Shown in pieces: positions 27,004-35,237 of a DNA stretch of 64,000 nt. Below the pieces are notes generated by a model, which was not told where the DNA came from, made no database searches, and was given only the letters and a program-made list of their open reading frames with translations. A program made the translations under genes and the position numbers. The stretch is from Pseudonocardia autotrophica (GTDB taxonomy: Bacteria > Actinomycetota > Actinomycetes > Mycobacteriales > Pseudonocardiaceae). The stretch is from NCBI RefSeq assembly GCF_003945385.1, contig NZ_AP018920.1, positions 3,038,001 through 3,102,000 of the forward strand, read 5' to 3'. Each line of letters opens with the position of its first letter. The first letter of the stretch is position 1.

Positions 27004-27594
27004 TCAGCTCGACCGTGCTCCGACGATGCTCAGGGCGAACTCGGTGTACTCCCGGGCGACCTGCTCGGGTGTGATCGGGCCGTCGTCGGAGTACCAGCGG
27101 GCGATGCTGACGCACATCTCGCGGATGGCGAACGAGGCCAGCGCGGGGGAGTCGACCGAGAACCGCCCGGCCGCCATCCCGTCGGCGATGATCGAACGGA
27201 GTGCGTGCTCGTGCTCGCGGCGCAGGTCCTGCATGGCCGAGCGCGCGGGCTCGGCCAGGCTCGAGGTGTCCCGGTTGACCACGATCGCCTCCCGGCGGTG
27301 CGTCGCGTGCCGGCGGGAGTACACCAGGACGGCGTGGTAGAGCCGGTCCAGTGGATCGTCCCGTCCTTCGGTGGCGCGCCGGAAGTCGTCGAGCACGCCG
27401 CGGACGGTGTCCCCGACGATCGTCTCCAGGAGCTCGTGCTTGGACCGCATGTGGTTGTAGAGGCTCGGTGTGCGGACCTCGAGCACCTCGGCGATCTGGC
27501 TCAGCGCGGTGCCGTGGTAGCCGCGCTCGGCGAACAGGGTCAGCGCGGCATCGACGACGGCCGCGTTGCTCACGCTCTCCCGCGCGGCCGTCAC
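27004..27594 (-). CDS. TetR family regulator (tandem paralogue B)
   Basis: 196 residues, GTG start at 27594 overlapping the stop of the upstream TetR gene (GTGA). HTH: AALTLFAERGYHGTALSQIAEVL then EVRTPSLYNHMRSKHELLETIVG. The C-terminal domain (YSRRHATHRREAIVVNRDTSSL, and FAIREMCVSIARWYSDDGPITPEQVAREYTEFAL) is collinear with the neighbouring paralogue at 27591-28208. A recent tandem duplication is likely. The pair may act as a heterodimer or on overlapping targets; the motif at 28261-28280 lies upstream of both. Confidence 0.9.
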   Translation of the reverse strand: MTAARESVSNAAVVDAALTLFAERGYHGTALSQIAEVLEVRTPSLYNHMRSKHELLETIVGDTVRGVLDDFRRATEGRDDPLDRLYHAVLVYSRRHATHRREAIVVNRDTSSLAEPARSAMQDLRREHEHALRSIIADGMAAGRFSVDSPALASFAIREMCVSIARWYSDDGPITPEQVAREYTEFALSIVGARSS

Positions 27595-28208
27595 GGGCGG
27601 AACCTCACGACCCGCAGGGCGAACTCCGCGTACTCGTCGGCGACCTGTTCGGCGGTCCGGGGCCCGTCCTCCCGGAACCAGCGGGCGATGCTGACGCTCA
27701 TCTCCAGGATCGCGAAGGACGCCAGTCCGGCGTTGCCGACCGAGAACGAACCGTCCTCGATGCCGCGGGAGATGACGGCGCGGACCGCGGTCTCGTGGTC
27801 GCGGCGCCGTTGGCGCATCCGGCTCAGCGCCGGTTCCGGCAGGCTCGTGGTGTCCCGGTTGACCACGAGCGCCTCGCGGCGGTGGGTGGCGTGGCGCCGG
27901 GCGTAGACCCGGACCGCGGCGCGCAGCTGGTCGGCGGGGGTGTCGAGACCGGCGACGGCCTCGTCGAACTCGGCGTGCACGTCGTCGAGGGTCCGCCCCA
28001 CGAGGGTCTCCAGCAGCTCCTGTTTGGACGACATGTGGTTGTAGAGGCTCGGGGTGCGCACCCCGAGCGCGGCGGCGACCTGGCTGACGGCGGTGCCGTG
28101 GTAGCCACGCTCGGCGAACAGGGTCAGTGCCGCGTCGAGGACCGATTCGGTGGTGACGGCCGTCCGATCGGTCCGTGGCCCGCTGCGTCGCACATCGGCT
28201 GGCGCCAT
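27591..28208 (-). CDS. TetR family regulator (tandem paralogue A)
   Basis: 205 residues from ATG 28208; a GTG 9 bp upstream is possible but has its Shine-Dalgarno too close. HTH: AALTLFAERGYHGTAVSQVAAAL then GVRTPSLYNHMSSKQELLETLVG. The ligand domain (YARRHATHRREALVVNRDTTSLPEP, FAILEMSVSIARWFREDGPRTAEQVADEYAEFAL) closely matches paralogue B. The HATHRRE/VVNRDT segment recurs in TetR proteins of actinobacterial acyl-CoA catabolism (KstR2/FadR-like); this is recall of a pattern, not a search. Gene B follows with overlapping codons. Confidence 0.9.
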   Translation of the reverse strand: MAPADVRRSGPRTDRTAVTTESVLDAALTLFAERGYHGTAVSQVAAALGVRTPSLYNHMSSKQELLETLVGRTLDDVHAEFDEAVAGLDTPADQLRAAVRVYARRHATHRREALVVNRDTTSLPEPALSRMRQRRRDHETAVRAVISRGIEDGSFSVGNAGLASFAILEMSVSIARWFREDGPRTAEQVADEYAEFALRVVRFRP

Positions 28209-28260
28209 GTCCACCACCTCGGATCTGTCGGGTGCTGCCGGTCGGCCGGGGTCTCGCCGC

Positions 28261-28280
28261 TCATGCTAACGCCGGCTAGT
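28261..28280 (-). promoter_or_regulatory. Regulon motif copy 2 (upstream of the TetR pair)
   Basis: The minus strand reads ACTAGCCGGCGTTAGCATGA. It is the most divergent of the four copies but keeps ACTA, GCGTTAG and the terminal GA, and lies 53-72 bp upstream of ATG 28208. This position suits TetR autoregulation. Confidence 0.5.
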
Positions 28281-28402
28281 TTCGCGGCCCCGACGCCCGC
28301 GCGCTCCCCATGCGCCGGGACGGGCGGCCGACTCCGTGACGCCGTGCCTGCGGTGCAGGGGATTGCCGACCCCCGGCCGGGAGTCTACGTTGTCGAACGT
28401 CA

Positions 28403-28422
28403 ACTTATGAGCGTTAGCTAGT
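28403..28422 (+). promoter_or_regulatory. Regulon motif copy 3 (upstream of acyl-CoA ligase)
   Basis: ACTTATGAGCGTTAGCTAGT matches copy 4 (30191-30210) at 17 of 20 positions. It lies ~165 bp before the ligase ATG, so transcription probably starts close to this site, leaving a long leader. Confidence 0.6.
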
Positions 28423-28587
28423 CGACGCGGCCTGTCGCCACCTCGACGGGCCTCGTGTCTGCGGGCGGGAACGGGCTCCCGGACCGGCCTCGGTGCCGGC
28501 GGGGCCGCGCGCCCTCCGGCGCAGCGCGTCGCCCGGCCCCTGCGCGCCCGCTGACCGGGGCACGACCGGGAAGGAAGGAGTGCATCG

Positions 28588-30135
28588 ATGCTGAGGACCG
28601 AGTACATCGCCACCGTGGCGGAGCTGATGGCGGTCCACGAGGCGGCCCGGCCCGAACGGATCGCCTTCGCCGACGACGACCGCACGATCACCTACGGCGC
28701 ACTGGCCCGCACGACCGCGCGGCTGGCCGGTCACATGCAGGAACTCGGGATCGAGCCCGGCGACCGCGTCCTGCTCCACCTCGACAACCGGGTCGAGGTC
28801 GCCGAGTCGTACCTCGCGATCCCGCGCACCGGCGCCGTCGCCGTCTGCGCGAACCCGCAGGCCGCCCCCGCGGAGGTCGCTCACATTCTGGCCGACAGCG
28901 GCGCGCGGATCGTCGTCACCGATCCCGAACGCCTGCCGGTGGTGCGCGAGCTGGCGGCCGGGGCGGATCTGCTCGCGGTGATCGTGGTCGGCGGGGCGGC
29001 CGCTGCCGGCGAACTCGGCTACGCCGATCTCGTCGGTGCCGACGCCGCGCAGCCGCCCCGGGACTGCCTGGGGCTCGACGACGTCGCCTGGATGCTCTAC
29101 ACGTCGGGCACCACCGGCCGCCCGAAGGGCGTGTACCTCACCCAGCGCGGGTGCTTCTGGGTGGTCGCCGCCTGCTGGGCGCCGATCGCCGGCCTCGGCC
29201 CGGACGACGTGGTGCTGAGCGCGCTGCCGCTGTTCCACTCCTACGCGCTCGTGCTGTGCGTGCTCGGGGTGTTCGCCGTCGGTGCGAGCGAGCGGATCCT
29301 GCCGCGGTTCTCGGTGTCCGACGTCGCCGCCCGGTTGTCCGGTGGACCGGAGGGCGACGTGACCGTGTTCCCGGGCGTCCCGACGATGTTCCACTACCTG
29401 CTCGACCGGGTCGGCGACCGCGGATTGGAGGCCCCGGCACTGCGGCTCTGCGTGTCCGCCGGCGCGATCCTGGCGGCCTCGGTCACCGAGAGGTTCGAGG
29501 CCGCGTTCGGGGTCCCGCTGCTCGACGGCTACGGGATCACCGAGACCTCGACCATGGTCACGATGAACTGGCCGACGGGGACCCGGGTGATGGGCTCCTG
29601 CGGACTGCCGCTGCCGGGGCTGACCGTGCGGCTCGTGGATCCGGGGACCGGCACGGACGTCGGCCATGGGGAGGAGGGGGAGCTGTGGGTGCAGGGACCG
29701 AACGTCACCCCCGGCTACCACGACCTGCCGGAGGCGACCGCCGCCGTGCTCGTCGACGGCTGGTACCGCACCGGCGACCTGGGCCGCCGCGACACCCACG
29801 GCTACCTGCGGATCAGCGGCCGGACCAAGGAGCTGATCATCCGGGGCGGGGAGAACATCTATCCGGCCGAGGTCGAGGAGGCGCTGGCGGGCGCCGTGGG
29901 TGTGCAGGACGTCGCGGTCGTCGGGGTCCCGCATCCACAGCTCGGCGAGGTGCCGGTCGCCTTCGTGGTCCCCGCCGGGCCGGAGCCGCTCGATCACGCC
30001 GCGGTCCTGGACTCGGCACGTGGGCGGCTCTCGTCGTTCAAGGTTCCCGACCGGCTGGTCGAATGCCGGACCATTCCGCGCACCGGCTCCGGCAAGATCC
30101 TCCGTTTCCGGCTCCGGCAGCAGCTCGGCGGCTGA
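28588..30135 (+). CDS. AMP-dependent acyl-CoA ligase
   Basis: 515 residues; AAGGAG lies 8 nt before the ATG. ANL motifs: MLYTSGTTGRPKGVYLTQRG (~170-190), LFHSYALVLCVL, DGYGITETSTMVTMNWPTG (~312), DGWYRTGDLGRRDTHGYLRISGR then KELIIRGGENIYPAEVEEAL (~390-432), and the catalytic Lys in RTGSGKILRFRL near 503. It belongs with the ligases that activate benzoate-like or short acids. Regulon-motif sites lie on both sides of it, so it is likely co-regulated with the Mo-hydroxylase operon and would supply its CoA thioester. Substrate unknown. Confidence 0.85.
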   Translation: MLRTEYIATVAELMAVHEAARPERIAFADDDRTITYGALARTTARLAGHMQELGIEPGDRVLLHLDNRVEVAESYLAIPRTGAVAVCANPQAAPAEVAHILADSGARIVVTDPERLPVVRELAAGADLLAVIVVGGAAAAGELGYADLVGADAAQPPRDCLGLDDVAWMLYTSGTTGRPKGVYLTQRGCFWVVAACWAPIAGLGPDDVVLSALPLFHSYALVLCVLGVFAVGASERILPRFSVSDVAARLSGGPEGDVTVFPGVPTMFHYLLDRVGDRGLEAPALRLCVSAGAILAASVTERFEAAFGVPLLDGYGITETSTMVTMNWPTGTRVMGSCGLPLPGLTVRLVDPGTGTDVGHGEEGELWVQGPNVTPGYHDLPEATAAVLVDGWYRTGDLGRRDTHGYLRISGRTKELIIRGGENIYPAEVEEALAGAVGVQDVAVVGVPHPQLGEVPVAFVVPAGPEPLDHAAVLDSARGRLSSFKVPDRLVECRTIPRTGSGKILRFRLRQQLGG

Positions 30136-30190
30136 GTCCGTCGCGGTGACCCGAGCCGGGTTGGCCTGGAGCCGACCATGTCCTACAGTG

Positions 30191-30210
30191 ACTAAAGAGC
30201 GTTAGTTAGT
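30191..30210 (+). promoter_or_regulatory. Regulon motif copy 4 (upstream of the Mo-hydroxylase operon)
   Basis: ACTAAAGAGCGTTAGTTAGT, with an internal ACTAA-N6-TTAGT dyad. It ends 14 bp before the ATG of the CoxG-like gene, just before its Shine-Dalgarno (AAGGAG), so a bound protein would block transcription or initiation directly. Confidence 0.65.
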
Positions 30211-30224
30211 AAGGAGCGCGCAGG

Positions 30225-31073
30225 ATGGACCTGACGCACACGTTCACCGTCTCCGAGCCCGTGGACCGGGCCTGGGCGGTGATCACAGATCTCGAACGGG
30301 TCGCCCCGTGCCTGCCCGGCGCGACGATGCTGGGCGTCGACGGCGAGGCCTACCGCGGCGCCGTCGCGGTGAAGGTCGGACCGGTGACCGCCCGCTACGA
30401 GGGCATCGCCCGGTTCACCGAGCGCGACGACGCGGCGCGCCACGCCGTCATCCGGGCCGAGGGGCGCGACGTCGGCGGTCAGGGCAACGCCGCCGCGACC
30501 ATCGACATCCGGCTGCGCGAGCAGGGCTCCGGTACCGAGGTCGCCGTCGTGACCGACCTCGATCTCGCCGGGCGGGTCGCCCAGTTCGGCCGAGGCGTGA
30601 TCTCCGACGTCAGCAGCAAGCTGATCGGCCGGTTCGCCCGCCGGCTCGAGGCGGAGATGGCCGGCGGCTCCACCGGTGGCAGCGCCGTCGACCCGGCCGT
30701 CGACCCGGCCGCCGACCCGGCCGCCGACGGCCGAGCCGGAGCCGGTGACGGTACTGCCGGCCGGGCCGGAGCCGCGCCGGGCGTCCCGGCACCGACGGTG
30801 ACCGGACCGGCGCAGCGGCGTGCACCGCAGGAGGCCGAGCCACTCGATCTACTCGCCACCGGCGGCGGCGTCGTCGGGGCGGTCGTCGGGTCGCTGGCCC
30901 GGCGGCACGCGCTTCCCCTCGGCACCGCCCTGCTCGGGCTCGTGCTCGGAGTGCTCGTCGGGCGCGCCCGGCGGCGCCCGGGCCCGCCACGCCACGCCGG
31001 GCAGGCGGGAGCGCCGGTCCTCCAGCTCGTCCTGCCCGGCACCCACATCCGTCTCCCGGAGGAGAGCCGATGA
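30225..31073 (+). CDS. CoxG-like SRPBCC protein with membrane anchor
   Basis: 282 residues. Residues 1-145 are a CoxG-type SRPBCC domain (MDLTHTFTVSEPVDRAWAVI, LERVAPCLPGATMLGVDGEAYRGAVAVKVGPVTARYEG, VVTDLDLAGRVAQFGRGVI). A Pro/Ala linker with PAVDPAADPAAD repeats follows, then a hydrophobic segment (LPLGTALLGLVLGVLVG, ~226-242). CoxG-type proteins tie molybdenum hydroxylases to the membrane and help their maturation or electron transfer. It is the first gene of the 30225-39697 operon; its stop overlaps the ALDH start. Confidence 0.85.
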   Translation: MDLTHTFTVSEPVDRAWAVITDLERVAPCLPGATMLGVDGEAYRGAVAVKVGPVTARYEGIARFTERDDAARHAVIRAEGRDVGGQGNAAATIDIRLREQGSGTEVAVVTDLDLAGRVAQFGRGVISDVSSKLIGRFARRLEAEMAGGSTGGSAVDPAVDPAADPAADGRAGAGDGTAGRAGAAPGVPAPTVTGPAQRRAPQEAEPLDLLATGGGVVGAVVGSLARRHALPLGTALLGLVLGVLVGRARRRPGPPRHAGQAGAPVLQLVLPGTHIRLPEESR

Positions 31074-32491
31074 CCGACATCGCCCAGCAGGACGTCCTGC
31101 GCGAGCCCCACCTCTACATCGGCGGGCAGTGGACCGCCGGCCGCGGAGCCGATCTCGAGGTCGAGAACCCCGCCACCGAGCAGATCACCGGCGTGGTCAC
31201 CCAGGCCGGCGCCGAGGACGTCGGGTCGGCGGTCGCCGCCGCGCGCGAGGCGTTCGACGGATGGGCCACGACGCCGGTGGGGGAGCGGGCCGCGGTGCTG
31301 CGCCGGGCCCGGGACATCCTCGCCGACCGGGCCGACGAGCTCGCGACGATCATCAACCGGGAACAGGGCTCGCCGCCGAAGCCGGCCCGCGCCCTGCACG
31401 TCGACGTCCCGATCGCCGTCGTCGACGCCACCCTCGACGCGCTGGAGAGGTTCCCCTTCCGCAGCGAGCTCGGGAACTCGATCGTGCTGCGCGAACCGGT
31501 CGGCGTCGTCGGCGCGATCACGCCGTGGAACCTGCCCCTGCACCAGGTCGTGGTGAAGGTCGTCCCCGCGCTGGCCGCCGGTGCGACCGTGGTGCTCAAG
31601 CCGGCCGGGCTCACCCCGCTGGCCGCCTTCGCTCTCGCCAGGGCCTTCGACGACGCCGGCCTCCCGCCGGGCGTGTTCAACCTGGTCCCGGGCAGTGGCC
31701 GGGTCGTCGGCGACCTCCTGGCCCGCCACCCGGGCGTCGACCAGGTGTCGTTCACCGGATCGACCCCGGTCGGCCGGACGATCGCCGCGGCCGCCGCGGA
31801 GACCGTCAAGTGCGTCACCCTGGAGCTCGGTGGCAAGTCCGCCTCGGTCGTCCTGGCCGATGCGACCGACGACCAGCTCGCGACGGCGGTGAAGGTGACC
31901 GTCGCGAACTGCTTCCTCAACGGGGGCCAGACCTGCACGGCGCTGTCGCGTCTCGTCGTACCCCGGGAGCGGCTCGCCGAGGTGGAGGAGCTCGCCGCCG
32001 CGGCCGCCGCGAAGTACACCCCGGGCGGGCGCCTCGGCCCACTGATCTCCGCCGGGCAGCGCAAGGAGGTCGAGTCGTTCCTCGTCCCCGGTGCGGGCGG
32101 CGACCGGGCGGTCACGGTGACCGGGGACGTCGACCTGCCGGACCGCGGGCACTGGGTCGTCCCGACCGTCGTCTCCCGGGTCGATCCGGACTCGCGCCTC
32201 GCGCAGGACGAGGTCTTCGGCCCGGTCCTGTCGATCCTCGCCGCCGACTCCGACGACGACGCCGTCCGGATCGCCAACCACAGCATCTACGGCCTCGGTG
32301 GCGCGGTGTGGGGCGGCGACGGCACCGCACTCGCCGTCGCCGGGCGGCTGCGCACCGGCCAGGTCGACGTCAACGGCGGTGGGTTCAACCCCGCAGCGCC
32401 GTTCGGCGGCTACAAGCAGTCCGGTGTCGGGCGGGAGATCGGTGAGCACGGCATCGCCGACGTGTGCGAGACCAAGGCGGTGCAGCGATGA
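31070..32491 (+). CDS. NAD(P)-dependent aldehyde dehydrogenase
   Basis: 473 residues, ATGA overlap with the CoxG-like gene. Typical ALDH motifs: PWNLPLHQVVVKVVPALAAG (~145), FTGSTPVGRTIA (~226), catalytic Glu in LELGGKS (~248), catalytic Cys in NGGQTCTA (~286) and EVFGPVLSIL (~382). It oxidises an aldehyde to the acid. With the adjacent alcohol dehydrogenase it would convert an alcohol to a carboxylate within this catabolic operon. Chain length and ring type of the substrate are unknown. Confidence 0.92.
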   Translation: MTDIAQQDVLREPHLYIGGQWTAGRGADLEVENPATEQITGVVTQAGAEDVGSAVAAAREAFDGWATTPVGERAAVLRRARDILADRADELATIINREQGSPPKPARALHVDVPIAVVDATLDALERFPFRSELGNSIVLREPVGVVGAITPWNLPLHQVVVKVVPALAAGATVVLKPAGLTPLAAFALARAFDDAGLPPGVFNLVPGSGRVVGDLLARHPGVDQVSFTGSTPVGRTIAAAAAETVKCVTLELGGKSASVVLADATDDQLATAVKVTVANCFLNGGQTCTALSRLVVPRERLAEVEELAAAAAAKYTPGGRLGPLISAGQRKEVESFLVPGAGGDRAVTVTGDVDLPDRGHWVVPTVVSRVDPDSRLAQDEVFGPVLSILAADSDDDAVRIANHSIYGLGGAVWGGDGTALAVAGRLRTGQVDVNGGGFNPAAPFGGYKQSGVGREIGEHGIADVCETKAVQR

Positions 32492-33633
32492 GCGCCCGGA
32501 CTGCCGCGGTGGACCGGTCCGAGGCCGGATTCCCGCACCGGACACGGGCCGCGGTGCTGCGCGAGGTCGGTACGCCGATGGTCGTCGAGACCATCCGGCT
32601 CCGGGCGGTCGGCAGCACAGACGTCCGGGTCCGCATCGACCGGACCGGCGTCTGCCACTCCGACCTGTCCCTGGCCAACGGCACGCTCGGCCAGCCGTTG
32701 CCCGCCGTCCTCGGGCACGAGGCCTGCGGCACCGTGGTCGAGACCGGTTCCGCGGTGACCGACCTGGCGCCGGGGCAGCGGGTCATCCTGCTGTGGATCA
32801 CCCCCTGCCGGGAGTGCTTCGCCTGCACCCACGGGCAGCCGCACCTGTGCGAGAGCGGCTCGTCGCGGGCGGGGGAGCCGTACGCGCTGACCGAGGACGA
32901 CCTGCCGGTCCATCCGGGCCTGACCGTCGGCTCGTTCGCCGAGCAGACCGTCCTGCCCCGCGCCGCCGTCGTACCGGTGCCGGACGACATCGACACCGTC
33001 GACGCCGCGCTCCTCGGGTGCGCGGTGACCACCGGCGTCGGCGCGGTCACCCACACCGCTCGCGTCGAGCAGGGGGCGTCGGTCCTGGTCATCGGGCTCG
33101 GCGGGGTCGGGCTGTCGGTGCTGCAGGGCGCGCGGCTCGCCGGCGCCGGGACGGTGATCGCGGTGGACCGCAACCCGGACAAGGCCGAGCTCGCCTCCGC
33201 CGCCGGGGCGACCCACTTCGTGCCCGCGGACGAGGGGACCAGGAAGGCGGTCCGGTCGCTGACCGGGGGCCGCGGCGCCGATCACGCCTTCGACTGCGTG
33301 GGCTCGTCGCGCACGATCCGGGACATGTGGTCGCTCACCCGCCGGGGCGGGACCGCCACGGTCGTCGGGATCGGCGCGAAGGACGACCTGGTCTCGTTCT
33401 CCGCGCTGGAGCTGTTCCACTTCGCCCGCACCCTGCGCGGTTGCGTCGCCGGTTCGGTCGACGCGGCGACGGAGATGCCCACGTTCTTCGAGTGGGTCCG
33501 CACCGGGCAGCTCGACCTGCGCGGTCTGGTCACCGGTCACGGCCCGCTCGAGTCGGTCGGCGACGCCCTCGCCGAACTCGAGGCCGGCCGCGGGGTCCGC
33601 ACCCTGCTCACCCCGGGCGGTGACGGCGCATGA
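32488..33633 (+). CDS. Zinc-dependent alcohol dehydrogenase (MDR family)
   Basis: 381 residues from ATG 32488, overlapping the ALDH stop in ATGA. Catalytic zinc ligands: Cys in TGVCHSDLSLANG and the GHE motif in VLGHEACGTVVE. Structural zinc site: the four Cys of PCRECFACTHGQPHLCE. Rossmann motif: GLGGVGLSVLQGARLAGAGTVIAVDRN. It belongs to the class III/benzyl-alcohol-dehydrogenase-like group that uses NAD+, or in some actinobacteria a tightly bound nicotinamide with an external acceptor. It probably works with the neighbouring ALDH. Confidence 0.9.
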   Translation: MSARTAAVDRSEAGFPHRTRAAVLREVGTPMVVETIRLRAVGSTDVRVRIDRTGVCHSDLSLANGTLGQPLPAVLGHEACGTVVETGSAVTDLAPGQRVILLWITPCRECFACTHGQPHLCESGSSRAGEPYALTEDDLPVHPGLTVGSFAEQTVLPRAAVVPVPDDIDTVDAALLGCAVTTGVGAVTHTARVEQGASVLVIGLGGVGLSVLQGARLAGAGTVIAVDRNPDKAELASAAGATHFVPADEGTRKAVRSLTGGRGADHAFDCVGSSRTIRDMWSLTRRGGTATVVGIGAKDDLVSFSALELFHFARTLRGCVAGSVDAATEMPTFFEWVRTGQLDLRGLVTGHGPLESVGDALAELEAGRGVRTLLTPGGDGA

Positions 33634-34427
33634 AGATCGGCACGATCCAGGTCCTCCCGGTGCTCGACGGCACCGGGCGGGAACCGGCCGCCGAGGTGCT
33701 GACCCGGCCCGGCGTCCCGGACGCCTGGGCCTGTCACGGCGACCAGCTCGACGAGCACGGCACGCTGCACCTCGACCTCGGCGGGTTCCTGGTCCGCACC
33801 GGCGACCGGACGGTACTGGTCGACGCCGGCGTCGGCACCATCGACAACGGCCGGTACGCCGGCGGACGGTTCCTCGACTCGCTGCACGGCCACGGCGTCG
33901 CCCCCGAGGACGTCACCGACGTCGTGTTCACCCACCTGCACTTCGACCACGTGGGCTGGGCCACGCGCAAGGGCGCGATCGTCTTCCCGAACGCGACCTA
34001 CCGGGTCCACGAGGCGGACTGGGCACACTTCGTCGACTCCCCGGACGCCGAACCGGGCGCCGTCCGCAAGCTCACGCCGCTGACCGAGCGGCTCGAGACC
34101 TTCGGCGCCGACACCGTGCTCGCCCCCGGTCTCAGCACGCGGCACACCCCCGGCCACACCCCCGGGTCCACCGTCGTGGTGGTGGCCGACGGCGACGAGC
34201 GCGCGTTGCTGCTCGGCGACGTCGTGCACTCGGTGGTCGAGCTGCACGAGCGCGACTGGGAGGCGGTCTTCGACGTCGACCCGGTCGCCGCCCGCGCGGT
34301 CCGCAACGCCGTCGCCGACGAGGTCGCGGACTCCACCGACGTCGTCGTCGGCGCCCACTTCCCGGGGCTGCGGTTCGGCCGGGTCGTCACCGCCTTCGGC
34401 AACCGCACCTTCCAGCAGATCGTCTAG
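33630..34427 (+). CDS. MBL-fold metallo-hydrolase
   Basis: 265 residues, ATGA overlap with the ADH gene. Metallo-beta-lactamase motifs: LVDAGVGTID, THLHFDHVGWA (HxHxDH), HTPGHTPGSTVVVVADG and LLGDVVHSVVE, with a terminal His in VVGAHFPGLRFG. It is related to quorum-lactonase/AttM-like and other soluble dinuclear-zinc hydrolases of small esters, lactones or thioesters. In this operon it could open a lactone or cleave a CoA thioester; the sequence does not decide. Confidence 0.85.
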   Translation: MKIGTIQVLPVLDGTGREPAAEVLTRPGVPDAWACHGDQLDEHGTLHLDLGGFLVRTGDRTVLVDAGVGTIDNGRYAGGRFLDSLHGHGVAPEDVTDVVFTHLHFDHVGWATRKGAIVFPNATYRVHEADWAHFVDSPDAEPGAVRKLTPLTERLETFGADTVLAPGLSTRHTPGHTPGSTVVVVADGDERALLLGDVVHSVVELHERDWEAVFDVDPVAARAVRNAVADEVADSTDVVVGAHFPGLRFGRVVTAFGNRTFQQIV

Positions 34428-34436
34428 GAGCACCTC

Positions 34437-35201
34437 ATGGATCTTCAGCTCACCGGGACGAACGTCCTGATCAGCGGCGCGGGCCAGGGGCTGGGTCGCG
34501 CCCTCGGCCTCGGGTTCGCCGCGGAGGGCGCCAACGTCGCCTTCCACTACCACTCCTCCGCCGAGGGGGCCGAGAAGTCCGCGGCCGAGGCCGCCGAGCT
34601 CGGCGTCCGGTCCATCGCCGTGGGCGGGGACCTGCGCGACGCCGACGCGGTCGCCGCCATCGTGGCGCGCACCGAGGACGAGCTCGGCCCGATCTGCGTG
34701 CTGGTCAACAACTCCGCCGTGACGAAGAAGCAGCGTTTCCTGGAGTCGACGCCGCAGGACTGGGCGCCGCAGGTCGACGTGACGGTCACCGGCACCCTGC
34801 AGCTCACCCACGCGGTGGCCACCCGGATGGCCGAGCGCGAGGCCGGGTCGATCGTGAACCTGATGGGCGACTCCGGGCGGGTGGGCGAGTCGGGACTGCT
34901 GGTGACCGCGACCGCGCGCTCCACGACCGTCGGCCTGACCCGGTCGCTGGCCAAGGAGCTGGCCCGGCACAAGATCCGCGCGAACGCGGTGTCGCTGGCC
35001 CTGGTGCGCACCGACAACTTCGACGCCCACGCCGGCACCCCGGAGGCGGACACGATGAAGAAGATCCTCTCCGCCTACCCGCTGCGCCGGTTCGGCCACC
35101 CCGACGACATCACCCCCATGGTGCTGCTGCTCGCCTCACCGCTGTCGTCCTGGACGACCGGGCAGGTCGTGTCGGTCAACGGCGGCTATGCGATGCCCTG
35201 A
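34437..35201 (+). CDS. SDR-family protein lacking the catalytic Tyr-Lys-Ser
   Basis: 254 residues. The Rossmann N-terminus is intact (NVLISGAGQGLGRALGLGFAAEG, then VLVNNSAV), and the tail has HPDDITPMVLLLASPLSSWTTGQVVSVNGGYAMP as in FabG-like SDRs. However, where the YxxxK motif should stand (before GLTRSLAKEL) the protein reads TATAR, so Tyr is Thr and Lys is Arg; the Ser position in IVNLMGDSGRVG is Gly. Classical SDR reduction is therefore unlikely. It may bind nucleotide structurally, use other chemistry, or be decaying. The 9-bp gap to the MBL gene keeps it in the operon. Confidence 0.8.
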   Translation: MDLQLTGTNVLISGAGQGLGRALGLGFAAEGANVAFHYHSSAEGAEKSAAEAAELGVRSIAVGGDLRDADAVAAIVARTEDELGPICVLVNNSAVTKKQRFLESTPQDWAPQVDVTVTGTLQLTHAVATRMAEREAGSIVNLMGDSGRVGESGLLVTATARSTTVGLTRSLAKELARHKIRANAVSLALVRTDNFDAHAGTPEADTMKKILSAYPLRRFGHPDDITPMVLLLASPLSSWTTGQVVSVNGGYAMP

Positions 35202-35237
35202 CCGGACGGATCCGGCACGCTGCAGCGAGGAGGACCG

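Larger units (their letters stand above)
28209..28587. promoter_or_regulatory. Divergent control region between the TetR pair and the ligase gene
   Basis: It holds two copies of the regulon motif: 28261-28280 facing the TetR genes and 28403-28422 facing the ligase. A further near-palindrome GTTGTCGAACGTCAAC lies at 28389-28404. From ~28430 to 28575 I see only GC-rich leader, ending in the ligase ribosome-binding site (AAGGAG). No gene is apparent. Confidence 0.55.

Noticed and set aside
30479..32545. Long minus-strand frame opposite the CoxG-like and ALDH genes
   Set aside because: The plus strand encodes clear family proteins with motifs over the whole stretch; the antisense frame has no recognisable domain.
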